64,000 bases of DNA from Pseudogymnoascus destructans (Eukaryota; Ascomycota; Leotiomycetes; Thelebolales; Thelebolaceae): the NCBI RefSeq assembly GCF_001641265.1, contig NW_020167535.1, forward strand, positions 124,001 to 188,000, in the 5' to 3' direction. The position numbers and the translations under genes were made by a program. Under the pieces are notes generated by a model. That model was given only the letters and a program-made list of their open reading frames with translations. It had not been told where the DNA came from and did not search any database. The stretch's first letter is position 1, and each line of letters opens with the position of its first letter. This document shows, piece after piece, positions 31,486 through 42,465 of this stretch.

Positions 31486-32421
31486 TGTCATACTGACATT
31501 CGTTGCACTCAGTTTGCTATCAAACTCAAGAGCAAACTTAGAAATCTCCTCCTCAAACCTACAAGTCACCATACATATCTTGGCTTATCACACCAACAAC
31601 AGAAGCAATACTACTCAACGATTGCTGCAAACTCTTCTACTACATCTGTTTATGCTACATACATCACGGCATATCATTTGGACACTCATTGAACAAGTTA
31701 TTAAGAAAATCTCCTCCTTAAGGGGGTGGGCCAATACTACCACATGGCATATCTCTACCGACTAGAGGCCTAGGAACATGAACGATAGCTCTAGAAGCTT
31801 CTACAACCCTCTATGATTCATTACACGTCATCGCTCCTTAGTTACCCACAAGATTGGTTAAGTTATGACATAATTTATCTATAGGTACTCTGACCTTGGA
31901 CCTCCTTTTCACTTCCTATAGGCTAGGAACCCAAGAGATGGTTCTATGGGATTCTCTTACGTTCACTACATGATTAGCAAGCTAGTTGTGGGTCGCACTT
32001 GATTTCTAATACATTTACCAAGCCTGGTTAGTCATGGAAAGTCATGGAAAATGAGAGAACTACACTCCTTTGGCATAAATAGGATTGCCCTTTCCTTAAG
32101 AAAGGGCAAGCAGACAATACAGTAAATCGATTATCACATACTTCCACGTCTTTTACAAGCTTCCAAGCATTCATCTTGTTACTCCTTGTTTCTGAAAAGT
32201 CAGTGAGGTGTTAACCTCTGACTTACCCCTGAGTTCCCAGACTCAACATTTGTTGCAACTTGTCTGAACCACTTCACTACATCACACACCTGATTGCTGC
32301 GTTGTGGAATAGTCTAAGCTACAACCCTTTGGCTCTGTTTCCTAAGACAGTGTGTTGTCTTAGTAAAATCATCCCTTCCTTGGGTGGCTAGATTCTCACA
32401 TCTGGTGCACCCACCATTACA
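31486..32421 (+). mobile_element. Solo LTR-B, complete
   Basis: 936 bp, begins TGTCATACTGACATTC and ends CACCCACCATTACA, with duplication ACTTC (31481-31485, 32422-32426). Homologous to 11100-12103, and a fragment of about 40 bases lies at 45152-45193. Confidence 0.88.
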
Positions 32422-33449
32422 ACTTCCCACTCCTCTTCGCCATTGACAATGACTGGAGGCTCTGGCTCCTGTTGCTGCCCTTCCATTGCATCATTTGAGT
32501 CGAGTCTTAATAGATTAGCATGAAAGACTAGATGAATCTTCATGCTGTTTGGAAGTTTGAGCCGATATGCAACTTGCCCAATTCGCTCTAGAATTTCAAA
32601 AGGTTCCACTTGCTTGTGGTCTAGCTTCTTTGATGGCCTCTGTGTCTTTATATTTCGAGTTGAAAGCCATACTCTGTCTTCCACTTGATAGCGCGGTGCA
32701 GGTTTCCTTTTCTTGTTTGCGAAATGTTCCATTTTTGCTTGCGAGAGCGCGATTTCATCCTGCAGAAACTCCCAAACCTTTGCCATGGTCTGAGCTATGT
32801 TCTTGTACTCTTGTTTGGCTTCGTGATATGCTTGCTGCTCTGTATCGAAGCTCATTCTTAGTTCATAGCCCTTGTTCGCAAAAAACGCACTTGTCTTAGT
32901 TGCATCTGATGGCAAACTGTTGGCAGCAAACTCCGCCATGCACAAGTATGAAACCCAATTGTCTTGAAGATAGTTCACATGAGCTCGCAAGTAGCGTTCG
33001 AGCTCTGCATTGAATCGCTCAGTCTGTCCATCTGTTTCTGGGTGGAAGGCAGTTGAAAGTTTGGCTGAAATTTTCCAAATTTTGCAGAGCAAACTCCAGG
33101 CTTCTGCAATGAACTGAGGACCTCTGCCTAATATTATCGAGTTCGGTAGACCGTGGTGCTTCCATACATGTCGAAGTAAGAGCTGTGCTGTAGCTTCTGC
33201 AGTAGTCCCTTCTTGCCTAGCGAAACATGGAATGAAATGTCTTTCTTTCGTCAACCGGCATGCAAGAACCAAGATAGCATTGTTCACTCCACAGAGTGGT
33301 AATCCTGTCACAAAATCCATTGATATATCCATCCATGGTCGACTGTCAATAGGGATTGGTTGTAGAAGCCCATTGTAGGCATCTCGAGATGGTTTCGATC
33401 TTTGACAACTATGGCAGTTTTTGACATATCGAATTATTGTTTTGTCCAT
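32422..33449 (-). pseudogene. Chromovirus-2 integrase (3' part of pol)
   Basis: About 340 residues: zinc-binding CHSCQRSKPSRDAYNG, DISMDFVTGLP (first Asp), LGRGPQFIAEAWSLLCKI (second Asp position replaced by Gly, family usually SDRG), AFHPETDGQTERFNAELERY (Glu region) and a C-terminal barrel (RVWLSTRNIKTQRPSKKLD). It ends EEEWEV where LTR-B has inserted. The reverse transcriptase and everything upstream are missing. The zinc region is itself partial at the 5' side. Confidence 0.85.
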
Positions 33450-33487
33450 GTTTGGCCAGTAATAGTGCTGTAGATATTGAAGGTTAT

Positions 33488-34147
33488 TTTATAACATCCT
33501 ACTTTTGTAAACATATCGGTGATGTGCGTAGCTTAGCTACCTTTGACGTAGTACGGGAGGTAGATTGGGACGGAATAGAGCAGCCAATAGTTGATGAGGT
33601 TGTAGTATCCTGTTCAAACTGATTAAATTGTTCACTTTCGATAGTATACAACATCAGAAGGTTCAGAAGCCATGATGTAGGCTGAATCATAAGACGTAAG
33701 GATAGAATTCAGAGTTTTCACGACGACCTGAAAGTTGTGAAAGGATCACGTGGAATACTTAAGTATTGCCAGTATAATACTGAAGTATGGCTAGCAATAC
33801 TTAAGTATAATACTAGCGGCGGAGAGGTGTTATGATACGGGTCGTATGAATACTTAAGTATAATACGGGCCCGTATACGGGCAATACGAGAGCCTCCGTA
33901 TACGGGCAATACTAGAAACACTGGGTATGTGGTTGCCTAAAAGCTAGTTTTTATAGCGTGATTGGAACAACACGGGAATTATTCTATGGAAAGCCCATAG
34001 GTCTCACATTCACCAACAGGAGCAGCATATAAATCCAATAATGCTACATTCTCATTGGTACAAAGTCTGGCCAGAAGAGCATCGAACTGGTAGCCATTGC
34101 AATTTCCCGCCAAAAGTTGTCAAACCGTCATAACAAACTCAACTCAT
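33488..34147. repeat. Non-genic stretch with AATACTTAAGTAT and GTATACGGGCAATAC repeats
   Basis: 33488-33690 is unassigned and might be LTR-derived. From 33755 to 33920 the palindrome AATACTTAAGTATT and the unit GTATACGGGCAATAC recur several times. No gene is seen. Confidence 0.6.
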
Positions 34148-35599
34148 TTAGAATCTCGGGACAGCCAAGTTCGTAGTAGTATCAATCCTCTTCACAGCCC
34201 CAAAGCGCTTGTTCCCCTGGTCAAAGATCTGCCTTTCCGTTAGCAACCATTTCATACTCAAAAACCCTCCGTGGAACCACAAAGCAGTCAATATGGGCAA
34301 ACTTACAGCATAGATCCCCTTCAGGAACGTATCCCCAAGGATATCGAACGGCATCGTCCCACGAGACTGGATTCCGCCATATACCATCCCATTCCCGGCA
34401 TCAGCAAAGCCGAGATCCTCTTTCTGGATAGCAAACTGCTTGCCACCAACGGCGAGGGTGACGGTAGGCAGTTGATCCTCCGTTGTATCAGCCGGATACA
34501 CGTAGCCCTGGTTAAAGTAGTCATAGGTCGCGCCTGGGATAGCGTCGTAGATGGCCCTGCACGTTTCATCAGAGACCAGAGCGAGCGTAGTCCCAGTGTC
34601 GGCAATGGCCGTGTTGCCCCTCCGCTGAACAGTCCTGCCGTTGACAGTCGCAGAGGGGGAGTCGAACATCCAGAAGCCCTGCGAGTTGTCAACAGGAGTC
34701 CAGTAGATCTCCTCACCAGACTTCTTGACGGTATTTTCGTCAATGTACCCGAAGGTGTAGAAGCTTTCGCCTTTATCTTCGTCATCTACATCGCGCCAGC
34801 TGCCGAGATATACCGTGAAGAGCTCGGCAGATTTTGGGATGTTGGCCTGCGCAATCATGTTCGCGACAGGTGTAGCCACTTGCTTCGGGGTGACGGTGTT
34901 GATGTGGCCCCATGCGAGACCGAGAAGGCCGTCGCCGGTTATCGTGACAAACTCGCTCGACATTCTATTCGCAAGCTGGACGGCTTGGTTTTTAACAGTC
35001 AGACCGCCCATCGTCACATTATCGATGCCGACAATTCCAGACGCAGAGGAGTTATCGCCATATGAGATTCGCCAAGTCGAATTCTTCATGGGCTTGAATG
35101 TAGAAGACTTTTTGGGGTCGAAGACGGAGTGGCCGGCGGTTTTCTGGATATTGGAGGGAAGTTCGGTGGACCAGACCTAGCCAGAATAAGCATAAAACTT
35201 CATATGGGTGGTCGAATAGCTTACCCAAGTATCAGCAGAACCGGTGTCAAAGTCGAGCAACAATCTCTGGGGAGGTGTGCCAATATAAACCTCGGAGAGG
35301 TATATTGAATCATACTGTATATCCTGCGTAGGGACTTCGCGGGCCTCTGCCTTCGCCGCAGCTTCCTCTGGTCCCTCCTTCTTGGCCAAGGCACTATCAG
35401 TGCGTGTCTTCCCAATAATCTTCTTCAAGAAGCCAAAACCGAATCCTTGCCGGAGAACCTTGTCGACGTGTACATATGGACCAGGGAGGGTGGGCCGGAA
35501 GCCCCATTTCTGAAGGAGATAAACGTAGGACTTGAGGCCAGAGTGTTGATAGTTGCTGTTGGGGACGACCTTAATCTTGGAGAAGTCCTGGGTAGACAT
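34148..35599 (-). CDS. Pepsin-like (A1) aspartic endopeptidase
   Basis: Exons 35599-35225, 35176-34307 and 34228-34148 join in frame to 441 residues, through introns with GTAAGC/GTAAGT donors. The N-terminal about 80 residues look like an A1 propeptide ([20 protein letters not shown]). The first catalytic Asp is in [11 protein letters not shown] (about residue 118, spanning intron 1), the flap Tyr in [11 protein letters not shown], and the second Asp in [11 protein letters not shown] (about residue 316). C-terminal motifs are [13 protein letters not shown] and [13 protein letters not shown]. No signal peptide is apparent from this start, so either an upstream exon is missing or the enzyme is not classically secreted. 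No lesion is seen, so it is probably functional. It digests proteins at acidic pH. Confidence 0.87.
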
Positions 35600-36718
35600 G
35601 CCGGAGAATGGAAATGATAATAGTTCAAATAAGAATGGTATGTAGGAGTGGTAATGAATACAGTTCTTGTCTCGAGCGATAATAAGATACAGGGTAGGAA
35701 ATATAGAATACGGGATGCGATTTGAGAGAGAGATAGAGAGACAGAGATGTTTGAGAGCTAGTGAACTAACTTATATCACCATGCCGGCGATGTTGTGAAT
35801 CAAGAGCAGTATCGCCCCTGCCCATCTACCTAAGATAGCCCTCTTGATTCACCGGTGGTACCTGCCACGGCCACTCGCGGTCCAAACAAGCTTTGCCATG
35901 GCAAGAGCGAGGGTCCAGCCGGCGGGGCAAACGGCCGGGGCTTGGTATCTCCACGCGGGGAGGGTCCAGCCATAGCATCCCTGGCGCACTGGGCACGTAT
36001 CGATCGCTTTCGTGGGGAGATGACGACGACGATCGGGCTCACCAACGCCGGTGACGCTCGATCGTGATAAAGCTTGATCACGCCTCCAACACCTGTCTCA
36101 AGGCTTGGAGCGTTTCTTATTTCACGTGATCCCCTGTCAACTTATCACCAAACTCGGAGATTATGGTAAAGTAAGATGTGCCAGTGGGTGTCCCTGTGGC
36201 TGTAGAGAGGTAAGGTACACACAAACGGTTTTGAATGTACGGTCCAATAACGAGTTGTACTGACGATACATGTTGGTTGGTATATACCAGTCTGCATTAT
36301 GGCACATCTCAAGGCTTCATAGTGCACATTATGCGGTGTTACACCCCTTCATCTCATCCCTTGCGTTGGGATTTGTGGTTACAGCATGCACTGTGAATTG
36401 ATGTCTCACCTGCAGCCGACGTCATTTGAGACCCCGTCAAACGTCCTGCAGATTCCAGAGCGCACGATTCAGAATATACAACATAAGAGAACACCTCGGA
36501 ATATGGCCACACTATATGTCCTTATAATAGATATTTATATTGTGTCCATAACGCGATGGGCGTGTATATTCTGATTCTAAATCAAGTTAAATCTCAGAAA
36601 AATCAACGGACGAATTCGACGTGGCGGCCTCCCATGCCGCTACTGTACTGTGCCTGCCAGCCAGCGAAGAAGTTAAAAATAATGAGAAGTCTTGCTGATG
36701 GTAGCCCTTACCTCCGCC
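35600..36718. other. Intergenic, nothing recognised
   Basis: 5' flank of the protease (-) and 3' flank of the O-methyltransferase (-). The inverted words GATCGTGATAAAGCTTGATCACG occur near 36060. No gene or known repeat. Confidence 0.5.
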
Positions 36719-37976
36719 TTACTCCGTCCTCTTTAGGCGCGTCTCCAACATAACTGTCTCCCCCACGTTCGACGGATAAACCTTCACAAGCTCAAGGCCG
36801 ACGGCGTCGAAAATCTCATGGAACTCCTCGATCGTCTTCTCCTTTCCACTGATGAGCATGAGGCTCATGTCAAGCCAGTAAAGCTGCATCGGGACTCCGA
36901 CAGTCACGCGGCTGGGCACCAACATATCGCATACGATGAGGCGCGAGTCAGGGCCCATAGCAGAGACGGTCTGCTTGAGGATCTCAACGCAGACAGGGTT
37001 GTAGAAGTCGTGGAGCAGACGGCGGTAGAAGTAAACATGTGCATCTGGAGTTATGTTAGTACTGACGTGGCAGTCAGGGCAAAAGATAGGACTTACTCTT
37101 GACCGGCTGTGGCGTGAATAAGTCGTGGACCGTAGCTTCGATATTAGGGATCTCCTCTGGCTTCAGCGAGTCAATGACAATCGGTAGGTCCTGCAGGATC
37201 ATCTTCCCCCCAAACCCGCCAGGGCAGTCCTCCTGGATAGCCAGAAGCGCTTGACCCCTCCCACCGCCAATATCGACGACGAACGCCCTCTCGGGCTCCT
37301 TCTCGACCTGCTCCTTCAGCGACTCGAATGGGAACATGCCGCGCACGGGCATATTCTTCTCAGACATTTGCATCGCTGCATTCCACATATTGCGCTGCTC
37401 CACATCGTCATTCAGCACTTCGTAGTACGAGCATCCCTCCTTACCCACCGAGAACGCACACGGCGATTTCTTGAGATCGTATAAGTCCTCGGGTGCGTGC
37501 GTCTTCAAGTATTCCGGTAGCATCCCCATCGCCTTGCTTAGATCCATGCACAGAAGGAAGAATGCGCCCGCCCCTTCCGGAAGCAGTGCCAGCGACAGCT
37601 GGTTATGCGTATACTCGTTCGACCCCGTCTCGGTGGCAATGCCCTGCACGAGAATGACACGCATCGCGCGGTGGATAGCCGTGATATCGACATTGACCGC
37701 AGCCGCGAGATCCGCCGCCTTGATCGAAGTTCCGTCGCTCGGCAGCTTGTGCATCGCGCCAATACGGATGAGCATGTTCAGAGATCCACACACAGTGAGG
37801 TTCTCAAACATCCGGGTAACGACATCGTATGGCTGTTCGAGCTCGGCGCGCACCTTGTCCGTCTGGTTTAGAAGCAAGATGTGCGCGGTGGAAGACCCAT
37901 CATAGGCCTTGAGAGATTCGAGGAGCTTCTCGGTCGCCGCAATGGCGGCACTGACGTCGGCGGACGACATTGACAA
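36719..37976 (-). CDS. Plant/fungal-type O-methyltransferase (SAM-dependent)
   Basis: Exons 37976-37097 and 37044-36719 give 401 residues. An N-terminal winged-helix dimerisation region is followed by the SAM site FVVDIGGGRGQALLAI (about residues 230-245), ILQDLPIVID, and the catalytic His in RRLLHDF (about residue 304). The end is VGETVMLETRLKRTE. Fungal members methylate hydroxyls of aromatic polyketides and similar metabolites. The start MSMSSADVSAAIAA is the first Met and gives normal length. It is divergent from a decayed LaeA-like methyltransferase, but no core biosynthetic gene is in view, so a pathway cannot be named. Confidence 0.85.
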
Positions 37977-38781
37977 CGGTTTTTATGAGAGCAGGGTCTT
38001 TGTTGGATTACCGACACAGTGTTCTGGGGTGGAGATGGAGTTGGCGGCACTTGCTTTTGCTGATGTGGCGGATTCCCCGCTTTAAGCAGGCTAAGAAGGA
38101 GGAGAGTGGGCTGTGGGGGGCCGTGGTTATCTGCTTTAGAAGATACTCCAGATGCCCCTCTTTTGTCACCCCTCCCCGCTACCGCCATCAGCACAAGGAA
38201 CTCCGGCAGGACTCTGGTAAGGAAGAGGTGGCCACGTGCAACCGAATCCTTTTGACAAATCGATGTAAGAAGCGCCAGCACGAAGCACTTGCCCGTCTCG
38301 CCCTTGCCAGGTTACGACATGGCGCACCCTTTTAAGCCTATTCCGTTGACTGACTTCCACGCCGTCGCGATGTCGTCTGAGGAATCCAGCATATCTGCCG
38401 CGTGTCAGGCCACCCGTATCCCTGCGTCCCAGACGCATGAACCCCTAACACGTCCCTGCCAGCCAGAGTCCTACCCACGCTCGGGCCAGTGAGCGCCACC
38501 ACAACCAACTACACTCGATAGGGGTTCAACAGTCCTGCATGGCGGTGTATTGCATTCGAACGAGGCTAGAGGTGCGGAAAGTCCAATGATGCGCGTCGGC
38601 CCGGGAGTCTGGAGCGACCAACATCTGGCACAGGGTGGTGGACACTACCCCGCCGCCATCCTGCCTTCAGCCGATTTTGCTCTTCTCAACTACTTCTTTC
38701 CCCGTACGCCACCTCTCCATCTGACATCACACCCGTGATAAAAATCACGCTTTTCGTTTCCATATTTTAGTTTTGCCTACC
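37977..38781. other. Intergenic between divergent methyltransferase genes
   Basis: A likely shared promoter region, about 800 bp. No repeat or conserved coding sequence recognised. Confidence 0.5.
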
Positions 38782-40319
38782 ATGAGCGAAACTAACGTGG
38801 TGCCGACTTTAGTGGAGGAAGATCATATCCAGGCCGACGAGGTAAGGAGGCACGATGGTCCACAATCCCTTTTGTCGTACGAGATGTGGTGTAGCATTGA
38901 ACTCGTGCTTCTTATTTGGAAATGTTGCCCCACATGCTGGTCACGGCAGTGCCTAGGATAGAATGGAGGGAGGTTAATAGCACAGTAATACTAACATTTC
39001 TCACAGACACCATACGATGGATGACCTTGAAGACGGGGTAGGCGCCATGTTGCACCAAGTCTGGCACATGGACTACGAAAATCTGACACGGGATCCCACA
39101 GGCGAATGATGTGGGAAGCGTAGGCGGTAGTTCGTACACATCCATCACCTCATCCATCCTCCGAGGCGAGATAGGGGAGGGCGGCAGGACATACGTCTAC
39201 GAGAAAGAAGGTAAACCGTCCCCGAGACACCCTTTCTTCGAGTACAAGGTCTCACACAGTGGTAGAATATGGCCTCCCCATGGACAAGTGCCACGCAAAG
39301 TACTACGCAATGCTTGAGAAAAAGCGCTTCTTCGCCCCGATCGAAAGCAATCCTCAGAAGATCTTGGATCTCGGGTGCGGCACAGGTAAGGGAGCTCAAC
39401 GTGTGCATACGGCCCGTCCTAATCCCTCTCGGTCTAGGAATCTGGTGCATAGACGTGGCCAATGAATATCCATCAGCTGAGGTTCTGCCAGCACGTGGCA
39501 CCTTCCTTACTTCACAGGTCATCGGAGTGACATTGCACCCACACAGCCTGACTGGTAATTTTCACACCACATATGTGCATCTCCAACCCGAACTGCCAGC
39601 CCAACAACTCCCAGGGTCCCCCCGAACTGCCGCTTCGAGCTTGACGACGTGGAGCGCCCCTGGATGTGGAAAGAGAACAGCTTCGACTTCATCTTCTGCC
39701 GCGACCTCCTCGCCATCCGCGACTTCCCAAGCTAATCGACCAGTGCTACACGTCAGTCCCCTTCCCCTCTGCACAACTATCCACCCCGACAACTAACCTC
39801 CGCAGTCACGCGAAACCAGGCGGATACATCGAGTTCCAGACCGTAACAGCATGCATCGGCTGCGACGACAACACGCTCCCTCTCGATGGCAGCTTTCAGA
39901 AATTCGCCGACAACCCGAACCGCTCGGCCAAGATATTCAGGACGCCGATCGATGACCCGCTGCGCTGGAAGGGCTGGTTCGAGGACCGCGGGTTTGTGGA
40001 TGACGGTTAAGGTGGTTAAGGTGGTCAAGCTCCGTGTAACACGTGGCCCAAGGATCCGCGGATGAAGGTGGTCGGGGCGTGGGAGATGGAGAACCTGCTG
40101 GGCAATCTGGAGGGCATGACGATGCGGGTGTTCCAGAAGGCGTTGGGTTGGACGCCGGAGGAGGTTCAGTGTTTTTGGTGGGCGTTAGTAAGGAGATTCG
40201 GGATCGTAGTATCCATGCTTATTGGCCTTTGTGAGTTTCCCCGTACTTTGTTGGATGTAGAGAGGAGTGCTAAAAGTGGCAGTTACACCATCTATGGACG
40301 CAAGCCGCTCTCGGGATAG
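38782..40319 (+). pseudogene. LaeA-like SAM methyltransferase, decayed
   Basis: Starts MSETNVVPTLVEEDHIQADE, then by introns (38842-39101, 39211-39265, 39387-39437) joins GSVGGSSYTSITSSIL, RTYVYEKE, EYGLPMDKCHAKYYAMLEKK, APIESNPQKILDLGCGTG and IWCIDVANEYPSAE. Later blocks are RFELDDVERPWMWKENSFDF, AKPGGYIEFQTVTACIGCDD, and WEMENLLGNLEGMTMRVFQK with GWTPEEVQ and a C-terminal YGRKP. This is the full order of a fungal LaeA-type methyltransferase, but frameshifts (near 39735 and 40190) and stops in a duplicated TTAAGGTGG tract (about 40006-40020) break it. The relatives are putative methyltransferases linked to secondary metabolism and development. Confidence 0.75.
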
Positions 40320-40515
40320 GTACCTATGGTTTAACTCCATATAAGGGGCTGGGATGAAATAGTCGTACCTCAGCCGGGTAGATGGTTGGAACGGAAAAGA
40401 TGAAATTCTCTCACGTAACCTCGGTACCACTCTGCGCCAGCACGTCGGGTATTTGGGTTTCCCGTCTTGATGGAGGAGGAGGATTCGGTAGAAGGACTGG
40501 CAACAGGGGCCGACA

Positions 40516-41931
40516 CTAGGAACACTGTGTGTCGCGGCATTGCCATGTCGGGATACGGGTAGCCCCAATCCACGCCCCAATCCACGCCCCATTCCACCTG
40601 CACGCCCACCTTTGCAAATTCTGCCTCCATGGACCGCATCTGCTCCAGTCGCTGTCATATTCCGGCTTGCAGTTATCCGCTATATCGATCTTCAAGCGCC
40701 GTAGCTTGGGAAACTTATTCGGTACCGCGAGCGCGAGCTGCTGTAGTTCGCCTCGCATGCTGTTATAAACGTACCTTAAATGCACGATCTGAATCGACGC
40801 CGGTAGTAGCGTCACGAGCCCCTTCGTACCTCTCGAGCCATTGTCATGGTAAAGAAACGCCCACTGGTCCATCACCAACTCTTCCAGCTGGTAAAACTCC
40901 TGCAGCGATTGTATAGTCTGATGCTGACTCTTCGGCATCAAGTACTCGTAGTGTGAACTAACATCACTGTACGACGTAAGCCTCAGATATGAACATCATG
41001 CAAAACCTCCTCAGAACGCCCCTAAGCGGCGCCAAAGCCCCTAACATCTCCACCACACAGAACGCGGTGTGGTAATAATACTCTACATCCCTTAACCCCC
41101 CACACCACCTCACCATGACGCTAAACTCGTTCATTCTCAGCTCCTCCGCCACCAGCCTCCGCACCTTTTGCAATGACAGAGGCGCATTATCCACCAACCC
41201 CTCGCTGTGCCACCCCAGGATGTCAGTCGCCTGCAGCGATGTCAAGTTCGGCGCCATCCTGAGCAGCGGCGGCATCATGGCCAGGTTATACCCCTTCACA
41301 CCGCTGCGGAACGAGAGGGACGTGCAAGCTGGCAGGAGTCGGGAAGAGGGCTCAATATAGGTGCGCGGTAGTAGGGGGCTGTGGCCTAACATCAGATGAG
41401 AGGTGCGGGGGGTGAGGATGATGGCGAGTTCGCGGAGCCAGGGGTGGATGGCGATGCGGGTCTTTTGGGCGCGGGAGGGTGGCGTCGATGACCCATTGCG
41501 AAGGTGGGGGTTTAATGTCGTGGTTTTGCTGGTGCTGTTGAAGAGGGGGGGGGGCTCAGGCGGGAAGGCGGGGAGATTGGGACTTTGCACCTCTTGGATT
41601 GGAGCTGGAGGGTGCGGATGTGGATCGCCAGGATGGGCTGGTGGATTATGGTGCGGAGGAAGGAGGGGAGCTTGTCGTCGGCGGTGGGGTAGTCGGAGAC
41701 CATGGGGTTGAGGGGGCCTATGATGTTGCCGGTTGCGTAGTAGTGGTAGAGGATGGGCTGGGCGATGGCGAGCATGCGTTTTGAGACGCGGCAGAGGCGG
41801 GCTAGTGTGGCCTTACTTGCGCGGACACATGGCTCATCGGGGTTGGGCAAGTCGTTGGGGTTTTGGCGGTGGGGACAGAGGTAAATGCATATCCGTCCAA
41901 GCAGTTCTTCGGGGAGTGGTTGGGGTGCCAT
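40516..41931 (-). CDS. F-box protein (probably frameshifted or with unresolved introns)
   Basis: Starts MAPQPLPEELLGRICIYLCP, an F-box-like helix pair followed by LARLCRVSKRMLAIAQPILY, then HIRTLQL. The rest continues in another frame from about 41590 (RIAIHPWLRELAIIL, MAPNLTSLQATDILGW, MNEFSVMVRWCGGLRDVEY) and again from 40941 (TIQSLQEFYQLEELVMDQWA, FPKLRRLKIDI), like leucine-rich or F-box C-terminal repeats. The first change of frame lies at or near a nine-base homopolymer (GGGGGGGGG at about 41545 on +); the second may be an intron near 40945-40975. F-box proteins recruit substrates to SCF ubiquitin ligases. Confidence 0.6.
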
Positions 41932-42465
41932 TTGGAATGTGATGCAAGTGGGTACTCTGATACCACTCAGAGAGAATAATAATATCAGTTGGAGAGGGGT
42001 AGAGTAATGAGAGATAGTTACACTGGCTGGTTCCTGTAGAAGTAATAATATGAGTGTTTGGGGATAAAACCAGGCACCACCAGATGTTGAAACAAACTTT
42101 CGATTCTGGCAGTTGGCGCATCGCATCTTGTGCAATGTGATAATGCACTGTAACGCCATCACATATGCCAAGTAACAGGGACCACGCACTCAACCAACCA
42201 TCCTGCCGGTTTTGTAGGAATTGAGACTTTTCGAAATAGCGCTCACGGAGTTACATGTCTCACCGTGTACATAGATAAACGACAATGCATTTAAAAAGTA
42301 ATTCTATATACATTAATATAGTACCAATCTCATTATCAACCCCATCATGTTATCAGTAGGCCAAAAACACACCCCCATCCATCGCGCCAAAACCGGGTAT
42401 AACTCCTAAATGCTCTCTTTCGCTACAACCAATCTCCCCCTATTCTCTCATACAACTACCCCCCC

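Larger units (their letters stand above)
30989..33487 (-). mobile_element. Chromovirus-2 (Ty3/Gypsy) 3' remnant, interrupted by LTR-A and LTR-B
   Basis: A 5'-truncated element on the minus strand: the integrase gene (33449-32422), then a degenerate chromodomain split by two solo LTRs. Removing LTR-B (duplication ACTTC, plus-strand reading) and LTR-A (duplication GATTT) joins EEEWEV to DEILDSKIIRKK, the start of a chromodomain. Left of 33487 on the map the remaining pol and gag are missing. Confidence 0.8.

Noticed and set aside
34271..35065. 264-codon open frame on the + strand
   Set aside because: Antisense to the aspartic protease, no similarity of its own.
37868..38281. 137-codon open frame on the - strand upstream of the O-methyltransferase
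   Set aside because: Overlaps its start in another frame and has low-complexity sequence only.
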